Shown: positions 47,111 through 55,723 of the stretch, in pieces
Layout of the letters: each line of letters begins with the position of its first letter
Position numbering within the stretch: position 1 is the first letter of the stretch
Assembly: GCA_030683005.1 (NCBI GenBank)
Contig: JAUXMY010000037.1
Span: forward strand, 163,501 to 227,500
Direction of reading: 5' to 3'
Origin: Caulobacter sp.
GTDB lineage: Bacteria; Pseudomonadota; Alphaproteobacteria; Caulobacterales; Caulobacteraceae
Length of the DNA: 64,000 nt
Notes under the pieces: model-generated
Told to the model about the DNA's origin: nothing
What the model saw: the letters and a program-made list of their open reading frames with translations, nothing else
Database searches by the model: none
Program-made: the position numbers and the translations under genes

Positions 47111-48571
47111 TCAGCCGGCCGCGCTGGCGCCCTGGCCTTGTCCGCCGCCCTTGCCGCGGTTGCGGCTGCGGGTCTTCTTGCGCTTGGGCGCGGCCTCGCC
47201 GGCGGCGCCGATCAGGCTGGTGACGGCCGCCAGGGGGTCGTAGCCGGCCGGACGGTGACGGGCGCGCTGGCCGCGCTCGGGCTGGGCCTTGCCGCTGGCG
47301 TCGAGGGCCTGGGGCTTGGCGTTGCGGTTCTGCTGGCCGTTGCGGCCGCCGCCGGCGCCCCGGCCGTTGGCCGCGCGCGGATCGCGATGCGGCTTCTCGG
47401 GCTCGATGGCCTGCATGGCCGCCTGGGCCTGGCCCAGCACCTTGTCGTTGCGGCGATCCCAGGCCGGGACCGTCTGACGGGTCACCTTCTGGATGTCGCG
47501 CAGCAGGTTGCGCTCGTCGTCGGCGACCAGCGAGATGGCCGAGCCGCCGGCGCCGGCCCGGGCCGTACGGCCGATCCGGTGGACATAGGCTTCCGGTACA
47601 TTGGGCAGCTCGTACTGGATGACGTGGCTGATGCCGTCGACGTCGATGCCGCGGGCGGCGATGTCGGTGGCCACCAGGGCGCGGGTCTCGCCGGCCTTGA
47701 AGGAGGCCAGCGCCCGCTCGCGCTGGCCCTGGCTCTTGTCGCCGTGGATCGAGGCGGCCTCGATGCCGATGGCGCTCAGGCCCTTGGCGACGCGGTCGGC
47801 GCCGCGCTTGGTGCGGGTGAAGACCAGCACGCGCTTGAAGGCGGTGTCATCAAACAGCTCGGCGAGCAGGGCGCGCTTGCGGGCGGTCTCGATGAACAGG
47901 ACCTTCTGGTCGATCTTCTCGACGGTCGTGGCCTGCGGCGTCACCGACACCTTGGACGGCGACTTCAGCAGTTCGCCGGCCAGCTTCTCGATCTCCGAAG
48001 GCATGGTGGCGGAGAAGAACAGGTTCTGACGCTTCTGCGGCAGGCCCTTCACGATGCGGCGGATCGGCACCACGAAGCCCATGTCGAGCATCTGGTCGGC
48101 CTCGTCGAGCACGAAGACCTCGACCTCGGCCAGGTTGGCGACCTTCTCGTTGATGTGGTCGATCAGGCGGCCCGGCGTGGCGACCAGGATGTCGACGCCG
48201 GCGGCCAGGGCGCGGACCTGCGGGCCATACTTGACGCCGCCGAACACGACGGCGACCGACAGGCCCATGCCCGAGCCGTAGGCGCGGAAGCTGTCGGCGA
48301 TCTGGGTGGCCAGTTCACGGGTGGGCGACAGGACCAGGCAGCGGCAGCCGCGGCGCGGGGCCGGCTTCTTGTCGGCGGCCAGGCGGTGCAGGATCGGCAG
48401 GGCGAAGGCGGCGGTCTTGCCGGTGCCCGTCTGGGCGATGCCGAGCAGATCCTTGCCTTCCATGACCAGCGGGATGGCCTGGGCCTGGATGGGGGTGGGG
48501 GTGGTGTAGCCCTCGGCGGCGAGCGCCGTGAGCAGCGGCTTGGCGAGGCCAAGCGAAGCGAAGTTGGACAT
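47111..48571 (-). CDS. DEAD-box RNA helicase (RhlE-like)
   Basis: A 486-residue DEAD-box protein. All core motifs are clear: Q motif with PTPIQAQAIP, GTGKT, PTRELA, VLDEADQML, FFSATMP, VATDIAARGID and HRIGRTARAG. The C-terminal tail (after residue 400) is rich in Gly, Arg and Lys (GGGRNGQQNRNAKPQ and RKKTRSRNRGKGG), as in RhlE members that work on ribosome assembly and mRNA decay. ATG at 48571. The gap of 218 bases upstream leaves room for a long leader, which often regulates such helicases; no motif recognised there. Confidence 0.92.
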   Translation of the reverse strand: MSNFASLGLAKPLLTALAAEGYTTPTPIQAQAIPLVMEGKDLLGIAQTGTGKTAAFALPILHRLAADKKPAPRRGCRCLVLSPTRELATQIADSFRAYGSGMGLSVAVVFGGVKYGPQVRALAAGVDILVATPGRLIDHINEKVANLAEVEVFVLDEADQMLDMGFVVPIRRIVKGLPQKRQNLFFSATMPSEIEKLAGELLKSPSKVSVTPQATTVEKIDQKVLFIETARKRALLAELFDDTAFKRVLVFTRTKRGADRVAKGLSAIGIEAASIHGDKSQGQRERALASFKAGETRALVATDIAARGIDVDGISHVIQYELPNVPEAYVHRIGRTARAGAGGSAISLVADDERNLLRDIQKVTRQTVPAWDRRNDKVLGQAQAAMQAIEPEKPHRDPRAANGRGAGGGRNGQQNRNAKPQALDASGKAQPERGQRARHRPAGYDPLAAVTSLIGAAGEAAPKRKKTRSRNRGKGGGQGQGASAAG

Positions 48572-48789
48572 AGGTCTCTTTCGTATGCGACCAGGTCCGC
48601 GCGGCCTTGCGGGCCGGCGGTCGGAAGCGGGGTCTCGTTGGGAGACGCCCCGCGTAATGGCGTCGCTATGGGGTCGGTCGGCGGAAGGCCCGGGGGGCGC
48701 CGAGATGGCGCCTTACGCGGCCGGGCAGGGCCGATGGCGCGGCGAGATCGCTGCGCAGGAGGCTCATGTGGCAGTGCAGCAAGGCAAAG

Positions 48790-49212
48790 TCAAGGATGCG
48801 GACTATCGGCCCCGGAGCCGGTGATCGGCGTAAAGGTCTCCAGACGGCAGGTCCCCCTAGTCGTCTGCAGGGCTGGAACCGTGAAGGCGAGCTTCCCGTC
48901 GCGGCGCCGGATCGTGAACTGCCGCTCGGGTGAGTCGAGGAAGACGATCTCGTCGTCGGTCACCCGGGCGATCGGCCCTGCGGTGTCCTGGCAGGCGTCA
49001 TCGTTCCAGCACCAGAGGTTGCGATCCAGGTCAACTGAGTAGCGCCGGGTCACCTTGCGGGGCGGCGGACGGGTTCCGATCACCTGGGCGGTGATGGTCA
49101 GGGTCGCCTCGCAGACATAGTCGAACTGGCGCGGCGACTCAGCCGGGGCGGCGGCGCCCGAAACCAGCAACAGGACCAAGGCTGTCGGCCCGGAAACCGC
49201 GGCGCGGCGCAT
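48790..49212 (-). CDS. Exported protein of unknown function
   Basis: A 140-residue protein with signal MRRAAVSGPTALVLLLVSGA. Cysteines in YVCEATL, WCWNDDAC and GTCRLE may form disulfides. The C-terminal part (RQFTIRRRDGKLAFTVPALQ) looks like a beta-sandwich. No domain is recognised. The ATG at 49212 follows GGAG; longer frames upstream are not conserved. It lies divergent from the following small gene pair. Confidence 0.65.
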   Translation of the reverse strand: MRRAAVSGPTALVLLLVSGAAAPAESPRQFDYVCEATLTITAQVIGTRPPPRKVTRRYSVDLDRNLWCWNDDACQDTAGPIARVTDDEIVFLDSPERQFTIRRRDGKLAFTVPALQTTRGTCRLETFTPITGSGADSPHP

Positions 49213-49394
49213 GGCGGGGTTCTCCTGGAGACTATTCCGCTGCAATCCTAGCCTGCAGGGACCGCAGGTCCAGCCGGGTTTCCGGGCGGGAGCGCGAACG
49301 CGACCCGCGAGAGCGGCGCGCCGCCCCCGTCCCGACACCCGCCCGCGCTCGCTGCGCCGTTGACGCGGAGGTCTCCGCCCGGTCACAAACGGTC

Positions 49395-49652
49395 ATGGCC
49401 TTCAGTCTTTCCCAAACCGAGTCCGGCGACACCGCCCTGGCGTTCACGCCGGCGGAGCTCGACACCCTTCGCGGCCTGATCAACGAGATCTGGGGCGGCA
49501 TCCGGCGGCCCTGGGTGTCGGCCGGCGATCTGGGCTTTGGCGATGAGTCGTTCGTGTTCGACGACAGGACAGAGGATCTGCGAATTATCTCACTGACCCC
49601 CAGGGGGGCGGACATGCTGCGCACGCTCGCGGCCCGGCTCGAGGCGAACTGA
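49395..49652 (+). CDS. Small protein, first of a tandem paralogous pair, unknown
   Basis: An 85-residue soluble protein. It shares with the next gene the pattern ALxFTPxELDTLRxLIxEIWG..RRPW, a central FVFDDRTED-type beta segment, and a C-terminal LTPRGADMLRTLAARLE helix. The two start-to-end arrangements are the same, so they are duplicates, about 35 percent alike by eye. The stop is followed after one base by the second gene, so they are coupled. No domain name recognised. Confidence 0.65.
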   Translation: MAFSLSQTESGDTALAFTPAELDTLRGLINEIWGGIRRPWVSAGDLGFGDESFVFDDRTEDLRIISLTPRGADMLRTLAARLEAN

Positions 49653-49653
49653 C

Positions 49654-49911
49654 ATGACCGTGAAGCTCACCGATCTCGAGACCGGCGGCGTCGCCCTGGA
49701 GGTCAGCGAGGATGACCTCAAGCGGGTCCAGGAGCAGATCGAGGTCCTTTGGGGTCCGATCAAGGGCCGCTGGTACTTCAACCTGGCCATGCTGCAGATG
49801 GACGGCGAGCGCATAACCTTCGAGGATCAGTCCGAGCCGAAGCGCTTTGTCTCGACGTCCGACAAGAGCGCCCGGATGATCCGCGACCTGGCCGCGGCGC
49901 TGGGGGTTTAG
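49654..49911 (+). CDS. Small protein, second of a tandem paralogous pair, unknown
   Basis: An 85-residue paralogue of the preceding protein, with LEVSEDDLKRVQEQIEVLWG, WYFNLAMLQMDGERITFEDQ and KSARMIRDLAAALGV. It has the same overall helix-strand-helix layout. Its ATG begins one base after the upstream stop. The stop overlaps the convergent monooxygenase-like gene by four bases. Possibly the two form a heterodimer; this is inference. Confidence 0.65.
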   Translation: MTVKLTDLETGGVALEVSEDDLKRVQEQIEVLWGPIKGRWYFNLAMLQMDGERITFEDQSEPKRFVSTSDKSARMIRDLAAALGV

Positions 49912-50285
49912 CCCAGGCCGACCCCGCCCACCGGCGTCATTTCGACCCGCTCGGGACCAAAGCCGGCGATGATCGGCCGCGCCCTGGCGATGGCGGCCTG
50001 GACGGACGGCAGCTTCAGCGAGTCGGCGTGGTGCTGCTTTGTCTCCCAGACCTCGTAGATCCACACCGCGTCCGGCTCGGTGGGGGAGGTGGAGAGCACA
50101 TAGAGGATGTTGCCCGGCATCTGGCCCGCGCCTTCGCCCAGATACCCGATCAACGCGTCGCGCTTGCCGGGCGCGGCGATCAGCTTGCCCAGCAGGCCGT
50201 ACTTGTCCTCGACCTCGGCCATGGCGGCTCCCGGGATGGCGGCGGCCAGCGCCCCGCCGATGACGATCTGGCGTCGGTCGAACAT
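49908..50285 (-). CDS. Exported antibiotic-biosynthesis-monooxygenase (ABM) domain protein
   Basis: A 125-residue protein. The N-terminus MFDRRQIVIGGALAAAIPGA contains DRRQIVIGG, a Tat-like motif. The mature domain has the ABM ferredoxin-like fold: LLGKLIAAPGKRDALIGYLG, YVLSTSPTEPDAVWIYEVWE and a final TPVGGVGLG. Members include quinol monooxygenases and heme-degrading proteins; exact function is unknown. Start at 50285; an upstream ATG at 50300 only adds five residues. Confidence 0.8.
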   Translation of the reverse strand: MFDRRQIVIGGALAAAIPGAAMAEVEDKYGLLGKLIAAPGKRDALIGYLGEGAGQMPGNILYVLSTSPTEPDAVWIYEVWETKQHHADSLKLPSVQAAIARARPIIAGFGPERVEMTPVGGVGLG

Positions 50286-50480
50286 GCCCAAACCTCTCAT
50301 GCTCCCCCACCGCTGTCATCCTGGCCGGAGCACCGGGACCCAGCAGATCGTGCGCTGCGGCGCCAGGTCCCGGATCGTCACTGCGGGCCGTCCGGGATGA
50401 CACTGCTTTTGGGCTCTTGCCCAAACCTGACGCCGGCGTCACTGTTCCCTTAACAACGATAATCTACCGGGGAGACGGCT

Positions 50481-52136
50481 GTGGCCGACCGCTACGACTA
50501 CATCATCATCGGCGCCGGCTCGGCCGGCTGCGTGCTCGCCAACCGCCTGACCGAGGACGGGACGACGAAGGTCCTGCTGCTGGAAGCCGGCGGCAAGGAC
50601 AAGTCCATCCTGGTGAAGATGCCGGCCGGGGTCGGCAGCCTGATCAAGGCCAAGGGCGACTACAACTGGGGCTTCTGGACCGAGGAGGAGCCGCACCTCA
50701 ACGACCGCAAGCTCTGGTGGCCGCGCGGCAAGGGCTGGGGCGGTTCGTCCTCGATCAACGGCATGATCTACATCCGCGGCCACGCCCGCGACTATGACCA
50801 GTGGCGGCAGATGGGGCTGGCCGGATGGGGCTACGCCGACGTGCTGCCCTACTTCAAGCGGTCGGAAGGCCTCGATACCGGGGCCGATCCCTGGCACGGC
50901 GGCGACGGCCCGCTGCACGTCAGCCACGCCTCGACCCCCAACCCGATCTACAAGGCCGCCATCGACGCGGGCGCCCAGGCCGGATACCTGACCACCAAGG
51001 ATTTCAACGGCTTCCAGCAGGAAGGTTGGGGCCCCTACCAGCTGACCGTCAAGGACGGCGAGCGCTGGAGCGCGGCCAAGGCCTACCTCTATCCGGCCCT
51101 GAAGCGTCCGAACCTGACCTGCGTCACCGGCGCCCGGACCAGCCGCATCCTGCTGCAGAACAGCAAGGCCATCGGCGTCGAATACATCGTCGGGACCGAG
51201 GTGAAGACCGCCCATGCCGACGGTGAGGTGCTGGTCAGCGCCGGCGCCGTGCAGTCGCCGCAGATCCTGCAGCTGTCGGGCATCGGCGCGCCGGACGACC
51301 TGACGCCGCACGGCATCAAGGTGCAGCATGAGCTGAAGGGCGTCGGCGCCAACCTGCAGGACCACCTGGACGTCTGCCTGTCCTGGGAATGCCCGCAGCC
51401 GATCACCGCCTATTCGATGACCAAAGGCCTCAAGACCCTGGCCACCGGCCTCAACTACCTGCTCTTCAAGCAGGGCAGCGGTCGCCAGCAGATGCTGGAA
51501 TCGGGCGCCTTCCTGCGCTCGCGGCCCGATCTGGACCGCCCCGACCTGCAGTTCCACACCGTGCTGGCCATCATGCAGGATCACGGCAAGGTCAGCGTCG
51601 GCAAGGACGGCTTCACCTTCCACGTCTGCCAGCTGCGGCCGGAGAGCCGCGGCCGCACCGGGCTACGCTCGGCCGATCCGACCGATGATCCCACGATCTT
51701 CGCCAACTACCTGGCCACCGACGAGGACCGCCGCGCGGTCCGCGAAGGCGTCCGGATCGCCCGCGACGTGGCCAGCCAGTCGGCGCTCGATCCCTACCGC
51801 TCCAGCGAGTACTCGCCCGGCAAGGACGTGAAGACCGACGCCGAGATCGACGCCTGGATCCGCGCCAATGCCGAGACGATCTATCACCCGGTCGGCACCT
51901 GCCGCATGGGCGTGGCGGGCGACGCGATGGCCGTGGTCGACGGCGACCTGAGGGTCCAGGGCATCGAGGGCCTTCGCGTCGTCGACGCCTCGGTCATGCC
52001 CACCCTGATCGGCGGCAACACCAACGCCCCGACCATGATGATCGCCGAGAAGATCAGCGACCTGCTGCGCGGCAAGCCCTACCTGGCCCCGCAGGACGCC
52101 CCGGTGTTCGACGGCGAGGCGGTGAAGGCGGCTTAG
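50481..52136 (+). CDS. GMC-family oxidoreductase (choline-dehydrogenase-like)
   Basis: A 551-residue FAD-dependent glucose-methanol-choline oxidoreductase. The FAD motif is IIGAGSAGCVLANRL (residues 9-23), the second signature lies in GGSSSINGMIYIRGH, and the catalytic histidine is in YHPVGTCRMG, with the other active-site block GGNTNAPTMMIAEK. Substrate may be an alcohol, for example a choline-like or aliphatic alcohol; not resolved. It starts with GTG (GTGGCCGACCGC) after GGGGAGACGG. A family A repeat follows. Confidence 0.9.
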   Translation: MADRYDYIIIGAGSAGCVLANRLTEDGTTKVLLLEAGGKDKSILVKMPAGVGSLIKAKGDYNWGFWTEEEPHLNDRKLWWPRGKGWGGSSSINGMIYIRGHARDYDQWRQMGLAGWGYADVLPYFKRSEGLDTGADPWHGGDGPLHVSHASTPNPIYKAAIDAGAQAGYLTTKDFNGFQQEGWGPYQLTVKDGERWSAAKAYLYPALKRPNLTCVTGARTSRILLQNSKAIGVEYIVGTEVKTAHADGEVLVSAGAVQSPQILQLSGIGAPDDLTPHGIKVQHELKGVGANLQDHLDVCLSWECPQPITAYSMTKGLKTLATGLNYLLFKQGSGRQQMLESGAFLRSRPDLDRPDLQFHTVLAIMQDHGKVSVGKDGFTFHVCQLRPESRGRTGLRSADPTDDPTIFANYLATDEDRRAVREGVRIARDVASQSALDPYRSSEYSPGKDVKTDAEIDAWIRANAETIYHPVGTCRMGVAGDAMAVVDGDLRVQGIEGLRVVDASVMPTLIGGNTNAPTMMIAEKISDLLRGKPYLAPQDAPVFDGEAVKAA

Positions 52137-52141
52137 AGGCG

Positions 52142-52244
52142 TTGCGTGGTTCGACACGCGCTCTTCGAGCGCTGCTCACCATGACTTGATAGAGTTAGTC
52201 ATCCTGAGCAGCCCGCGCAGCGGGCGTGTCGAAGGACGCACGGC
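52142..52244. repeat. Intergenic inverted-repeat element, family A (copy 4)
   Basis: Left arm TTGCGTGGTTCGACACGCGC with CTCTTCGAGCGCTGCTCACC; right arm ATCCTGAGCAGCCCGCGC and GGGCGTGTCGAAGGACGCAC. This copy uses the CGACACGC/GTGTCG variant, as does the nested one in 32777-32983. It fills the gap between the GMC gene and the aldo/keto reductase gene. Confidence 0.75.
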
Positions 52245-52262
52245 ATCGAATTGGAGCCTCCA

Positions 52263-53204
52263 ATGAACCACCGCCCCCTCGGCCGCAGCGGCCTCTCCGT
52301 CGCCCCGCTCATGCTGGGCGGCAACGTGTTCGGCTGGACGGCGGATGAGAAGACGTCCCACGCCATCCTGGACGCCTTCGTGGCCGGCGGCTTCAACGCC
52401 ATCGATACGGCCGACGTCTATTCCGGCTGGGTCCCCGGCCACAAGGGCGGCGAGTCGGAGACCGTGATCGGGACCTGGCTGAAGGCCCGTGGCAGGCGCG
52501 ACGACGTGATGCTCGCCACCAAGGTCGGCATGTGGCCGGCCCAGCCGGGCCTGTCGGCGGCCAATATCGTGGCGGCCTGCGAGGGGTCGCTGAAGCGGCT
52601 GCAGACCGACCACATCGACCTCTACCAGTCGCACCGCGACGATGCCGACACGCCGCAGGACGAGACCGCCGAAGCCTTCGCCCGGCTGGTGAAGGCCGGG
52701 AAGGTGCGGGCCATCGGCGCCAGCAACTTTGACGCCGCGCGGCTGGGGTCGGCGCTGAAGATCGCCGCCGACCAGGGCCTGCCGCGCTACGATACGCTGC
52801 AGCCGGCCTACAATCTGGTGGACCGGGCCATCGAGGGCCCGTTGCAGCAGCTCTGCGTCGACCAGGATGTGGCGATCATCAGCTACTACGGCCTGGCCAG
52901 CGGCTTCCTGACCGGCAAGTACCGGTCGGCGGCCGACCTGGGGAAGAGCCCGCGCGGCGCGGGCGCGAAGAAGCATCTGGAAAGCGAGCGCGGTCAGAAG
53001 GTCCTGGCGGCGCTGGACGCGGTTTCCGCCGAGCTGGGCGCCACGCCGGCCCAGGTCGCCCTGGCCTGGGTGATGGCGCGGCCGGCGGTGGCGGCGCCGA
53101 TCGCCAGCGCCACCAGCCTTGAGCAGTTGCACGAGCTCATGGGCGCGGCCCGCCTGACGCTGGACGCCGGGCAGATGGCGCGGCTGGACGCGGCGAGCGC
53201 GTAG
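52263..53204 (+). CDS. Aldo/keto reductase
   Basis: A 313-residue AKR that uses NADPH to reduce carbonyls. The catalytic tetrad is visible: D in AIDTADVYSGW and Y in the same block, K in ATKVGMWP, and H in YQSHRDDADTP. The RSGLSVAPLMLGGN start and IGASNFDAA block fit the AKR11/12-like group. Substrate unknown. The ATG at 52263 has GGAG nine bases upstream. Contrast the AKR-like protein at 10524, which has lost this tetrad. Confidence 0.9.
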   Translation: MNHRPLGRSGLSVAPLMLGGNVFGWTADEKTSHAILDAFVAGGFNAIDTADVYSGWVPGHKGGESETVIGTWLKARGRRDDVMLATKVGMWPAQPGLSAANIVAACEGSLKRLQTDHIDLYQSHRDDADTPQDETAEAFARLVKAGKVRAIGASNFDAARLGSALKIAADQGLPRYDTLQPAYNLVDRAIEGPLQQLCVDQDVAIISYYGLASGFLTGKYRSAADLGKSPRGAGAKKHLESERGQKVLAALDAVSAELGATPAQVALAWVMARPAVAAPIASATSLEQLHELMGAARLTLDAGQMARLDAASA

Positions 53205-53234
53205 GGGGCTTGGCGCCTTAACCCACCAAACCCG

Positions 53235-53354
53235 TCATGGCCCGACTTGTTCGGGCCACCCAAGCGTGATGACTCTGGCCATTCGTCCGCAGCGCCATGG
53301 GCCATCCGGAAACCGGCCGCGTTCATGGGGGGCCCGAACAAGTCGGGCCATGAC
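53235..53354. repeat. Intergenic inverted-repeat element, family B (copy 4)
   Basis: Left TCATGGCCCGACTTGTTCGG at 53235-53254, right arm ending AAGTCGGGCCATGAC at 53354. In the right arm GGGGGG replaces GGGTGG, showing drift. It lies in the gap after the aldo/keto reductase gene. Confidence 0.75.
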
Positions 53355-53737
53355 GCGTAAGCAGGGGCAGCCTTGCCCCCGAAAAGCGAGACTCCGGAGA
53401 CATATACTCTGGAGACAAATGGAGACATTTCGCCCCTTGGCGGGACATTGCCGCTCGCGACCCGCGCGCCGCTTGTCCACGCCGACTCCACCGGCGCCAT
53501 ACTGCTGGCATGCAGGGCCGAAACCCCATCGCCGGATCGCCGTCAGGGCAAGCGCCGCAAGGCGATGATGTCCCCATGTGGGGACGGCCGCCTGTGAGGC
53601 CGCGCGGCGCGGAGAGCCCCTTGAGCCCGCATCCATCCCCCCATCGCGGAGGGATCAGCCGTAACTTGAAGCGCGGTGATGAGCGCGGCAAGACACTGGA
53701 GACACTTAAGTGGCCGCTTGAGCGTCCCGCGACGGCG
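53355..53737. other. Non-coding stretch with repeated GGAGACA
   Basis: These 383 bases hold no gene I can support. GGAGACA occurs at 53396-53402, 53411-53417, 53421-53427 and again at 53698-53704, spaced 15 and 10 bases apart in the first cluster. The centre (CATATACTCTGGAGACAAAT) is unusually AT-rich. A short palindrome CACTTAAGTG lies at 53703-53712. Open frames across here have no conserved features. Confidence 0.4.
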
Positions 53738-54283
53738 TCAGGCGATCCGCCGGCCGTCGACGGCGGCCAGCTTCAGCGACGGGGCCTCGGCGCCGTCGTC
53801 GGAGCGGGCGATGGCGGCGATGGCCAGCGCCCGGGCCGGGCGGCCCATCAGGCGCATCAGCGGCGCGGCGGGCTGCATGTGGCCGAGGAACCGGTCGACC
53901 TCGCCGGTCGGGCCGGCCAGCGGGGCGAACAGGATCTCCATGCCCAGCGGCGGGACGCCGTCGGCCAGGGCGTCGGCGTTGACGATCACCGGCTCGGGAC
54001 GGCGGCGGGCGAACTCCAGCGCCGACTTCAGCTGCCAGCGGTCGCTTGTCCGCCAGAGCTCCAGCAGGCACCGACCGCGCAGGTCGCTCTGGCAAAGATC
54101 AGCGATCATGCCGCCGACCAGCCGGAACGGATACTGACCCTGGGGCGTGCGCCCGACGATGAAGGTCTGGGGCAGCAGCTGGTGGAACGCCATCGGGTCG
54201 ATGTCGGCGCGGGCGGGCAGCCCGGCCTCGCCGCGGCGGGACCGCCAATACTCCGTCAATCGTTCCGTGTTGGGATGGACCAT
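53738..54283 (-). CDS. PAS-domain protein (PAS_5 type)
   Basis: A 181-residue protein made up of one PAS_5 (DUF1488-like alphaproteobacterial PAS) domain: LTEYWRSRRGEAGLPARADI, QTFIVGRTPQGQYPFRLVGG and RGRCLLELW are the characteristic blocks. The family occurs as a small stand-alone sensor in Caulobacterales and Rhizobiales; ligand unknown. There is no output domain, so it may work through another protein. I chose the ATG at 54283; longer open frames overlap the divergent Cys/Pro-rich gene. Confidence 0.75.
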   Translation of the reverse strand: MVHPNTERLTEYWRSRRGEAGLPARADIDPMAFHQLLPQTFIVGRTPQGQYPFRLVGGMIADLCQSDLRGRCLLELWRTSDRWQLKSALEFARRRPEPVIVNADALADGVPPLGMEILFAPLAGPTGEVDRFLGHMQPAAPLMRLMGRPARALAIAAIARSDDGAEAPSLKLAAVDGRRIA

Positions 54284-54439
54284 GGTCCTGCCGTCCGTGG
54301 CGCGACCCCCGTCGGTCGCATGGGGGTTGCAGGGAAGGTTCGGGCCAGGTCCGCAATGTCCCCTTTCGGGACGCTGGCAGCCCGCCTCGGCGTGCTTCTT
54401 GCATGTGGGCGCGTGCGGATTTTGTTGAGGATTTGGATC

Positions 54440-55306
54440 ATGGCGCCTCGAAACTGGTGGCTCGGACTGGCCGGTGGCCTGGTGCTGTGGCTGGCCTCCT
54501 CGGCGATGCCCGGGCAGGACGCCGCGGCGCAATGCTGCGCACCGCCCCCGCCGCCGCCGTGCTGCCACCCGCCCGCGCCGCCGCCCTGCTGCACGCCGCC
54601 GGCGCCGCCGCCCCGGCCGCCCAGTCCTCCGGGCTGCTGCACCGGCGGCAATCGCACCAATGTCATCGTCAACAGCAGCGCCGTCGCCGTCGCCGTGAGC
54701 GGCGCCGGGGCCGGCGCGACCGCCTACTACGGCGGGGGCGGCGGAGGCGGAGGCTACTACGCCCCGCCCAGCGCCACCGGCATGATCCAGGGGCTCGACG
54801 TCCAGGGCCTGCGCCGCACCCGTCAGGTCGCCTACGAGGCCACCCGCACCAAGACGCGCCGCGTGGTGATCCGGGCCTTCTGCCTCGACGATCGCGACGT
54901 GCCCCATGCCGCCGCCCAGGTATTCCCCGACCGGGATATCCAGGACGGCTACGAGGGCGAGCTCTACCGCTGCCTCGCCGGCACGCGCATGCAGATCACC
55001 ATCGCCGAGTTCGCCGAACGGATCTCGTTCGATGGCGGCCAGACGATGATCTGCGCCAAGGGCGAGGCCCTCTATCGCACCCGCGGGACCGCCGCCGAGG
55101 GCGGCCAGCTGGTCTGCCGTCCCCAGGCCCCGGCCCGGGACTGCAACGAACGCAGCCTGCTCCGCCGCTTCGGAGCGGGCGTGAAGGTGCTGACCATCGT
55201 GACGGTCGAAAAGTACACCGCCTACCGCGAGGAAGTGGTCACCGAGTCGACGGCCTCCAGCTTCAGCATGAGCCTGGATGGCGGCGTCGGCGGGGTCGTC
55301 TACTAG
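54440..55306 (+). CDS. Cys/Pro-rich exported protein, unknown
   Basis: A 288-residue protein with a hydrophobic N-terminus (NWWLGLAGGLVLWLASSAM). Residues about 30-70 are a striking run of CC pairs separated by proline (QCCAPPPPPPCCHPPAPPPC, CTPPAPPPRPPSPPGCC). Then comes NVIVNSSAVAVAVSGAGAGA and a polyglycine patch, and a larger C-terminal domain (residues 110-288) with several cysteines (AFCLDD, YRCLAG, ICAKGE, VCRPQA, DCNERS). The ATG at 54440 follows a short TTGGATC leader. Likely a surface or cell-wall-associated protein. It is divergent from the PAS gene. Confidence 0.75.
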   Translation: MAPRNWWLGLAGGLVLWLASSAMPGQDAAAQCCAPPPPPPCCHPPAPPPCCTPPAPPPRPPSPPGCCTGGNRTNVIVNSSAVAVAVSGAGAGATAYYGGGGGGGGYYAPPSATGMIQGLDVQGLRRTRQVAYEATRTKTRRVVIRAFCLDDRDVPHAAAQVFPDRDIQDGYEGELYRCLAGTRMQITIAEFAERISFDGGQTMICAKGEALYRTRGTAAEGGQLVCRPQAPARDCNERSLLRRFGAGVKVLTIVTVEKYTAYREEVVTESTASSFSMSLDGGVGGVVY

Positions 55307-55309
55307 GCG

Positions 55310-55723
55310 TTAGTCCCTGGGCAGCATGTCCGCCCGGACGATGCAGGCCTCCAGGATCGGCGCATAGAGGTCCAGCGCCTCGCGCGGGGTCTTGCGGGGG
55401 CCGTCGGGCGGGGCCATCTGGGCCCGGTACTGGGCCTTGAGCTCCTCGCCGATGGTCTGGCCGACGGCCGGGTCAACCGACGCGGCCACCTTGTCGGCCC
55501 GGGCCCGCAACAGCGGATCGACCTGCTTCATCCGCTCATAGAGCGCCTTGTCGTCATCGGTGACGACCACAGGCGCCGGGGTAGGCGGCATCAACGAGCG
55601 GTAGACGCTCGTCGCCAGGGCGCAGCGGCCCAGCATCCGCAGCTCTCGCTCGGGCGCCTCCTGCGCGAGCGCCGGCGTCGCCGCCGCCAGCGCCGCTGCC
55701 GCGATCAACGGCCACCGGTTCAT
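55310..55723 (-). CDS. Small exported helical protein downstream of the M16 protease
   Basis: A 137-residue protein with signal MNRWPLIAAAALAAATPALA. The mature part is mainly helical (DDDKALYERMKQVDPLLRAR), with two cysteines (LGRCALATS and LEACIVRA) that may pair. It overlaps the M16 protease gene by four bases (ATGA), so they are translated together. No known domain. It could be a chaperone or partner of the protease. Confidence 0.65.
   Translation of the reverse strand: MNRWPLIAAAALAAATPALAQEAPERELRMLGRCALATSVYRSLMPPTPAPVVVTDDDKALYERMKQVDPLLRARADKVAASVDPAVGQTIGEELKAQYRAQMAPPDGPRKTPREALDLYAPILEACIVRADMLPRD

Noticed and set aside
53373..53597. A 74-codon open frame with a TTG start inside the noncoding stretch
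   Set aside because: No ribosome site, no conserved features, and it spans the GGAGACA repeats.
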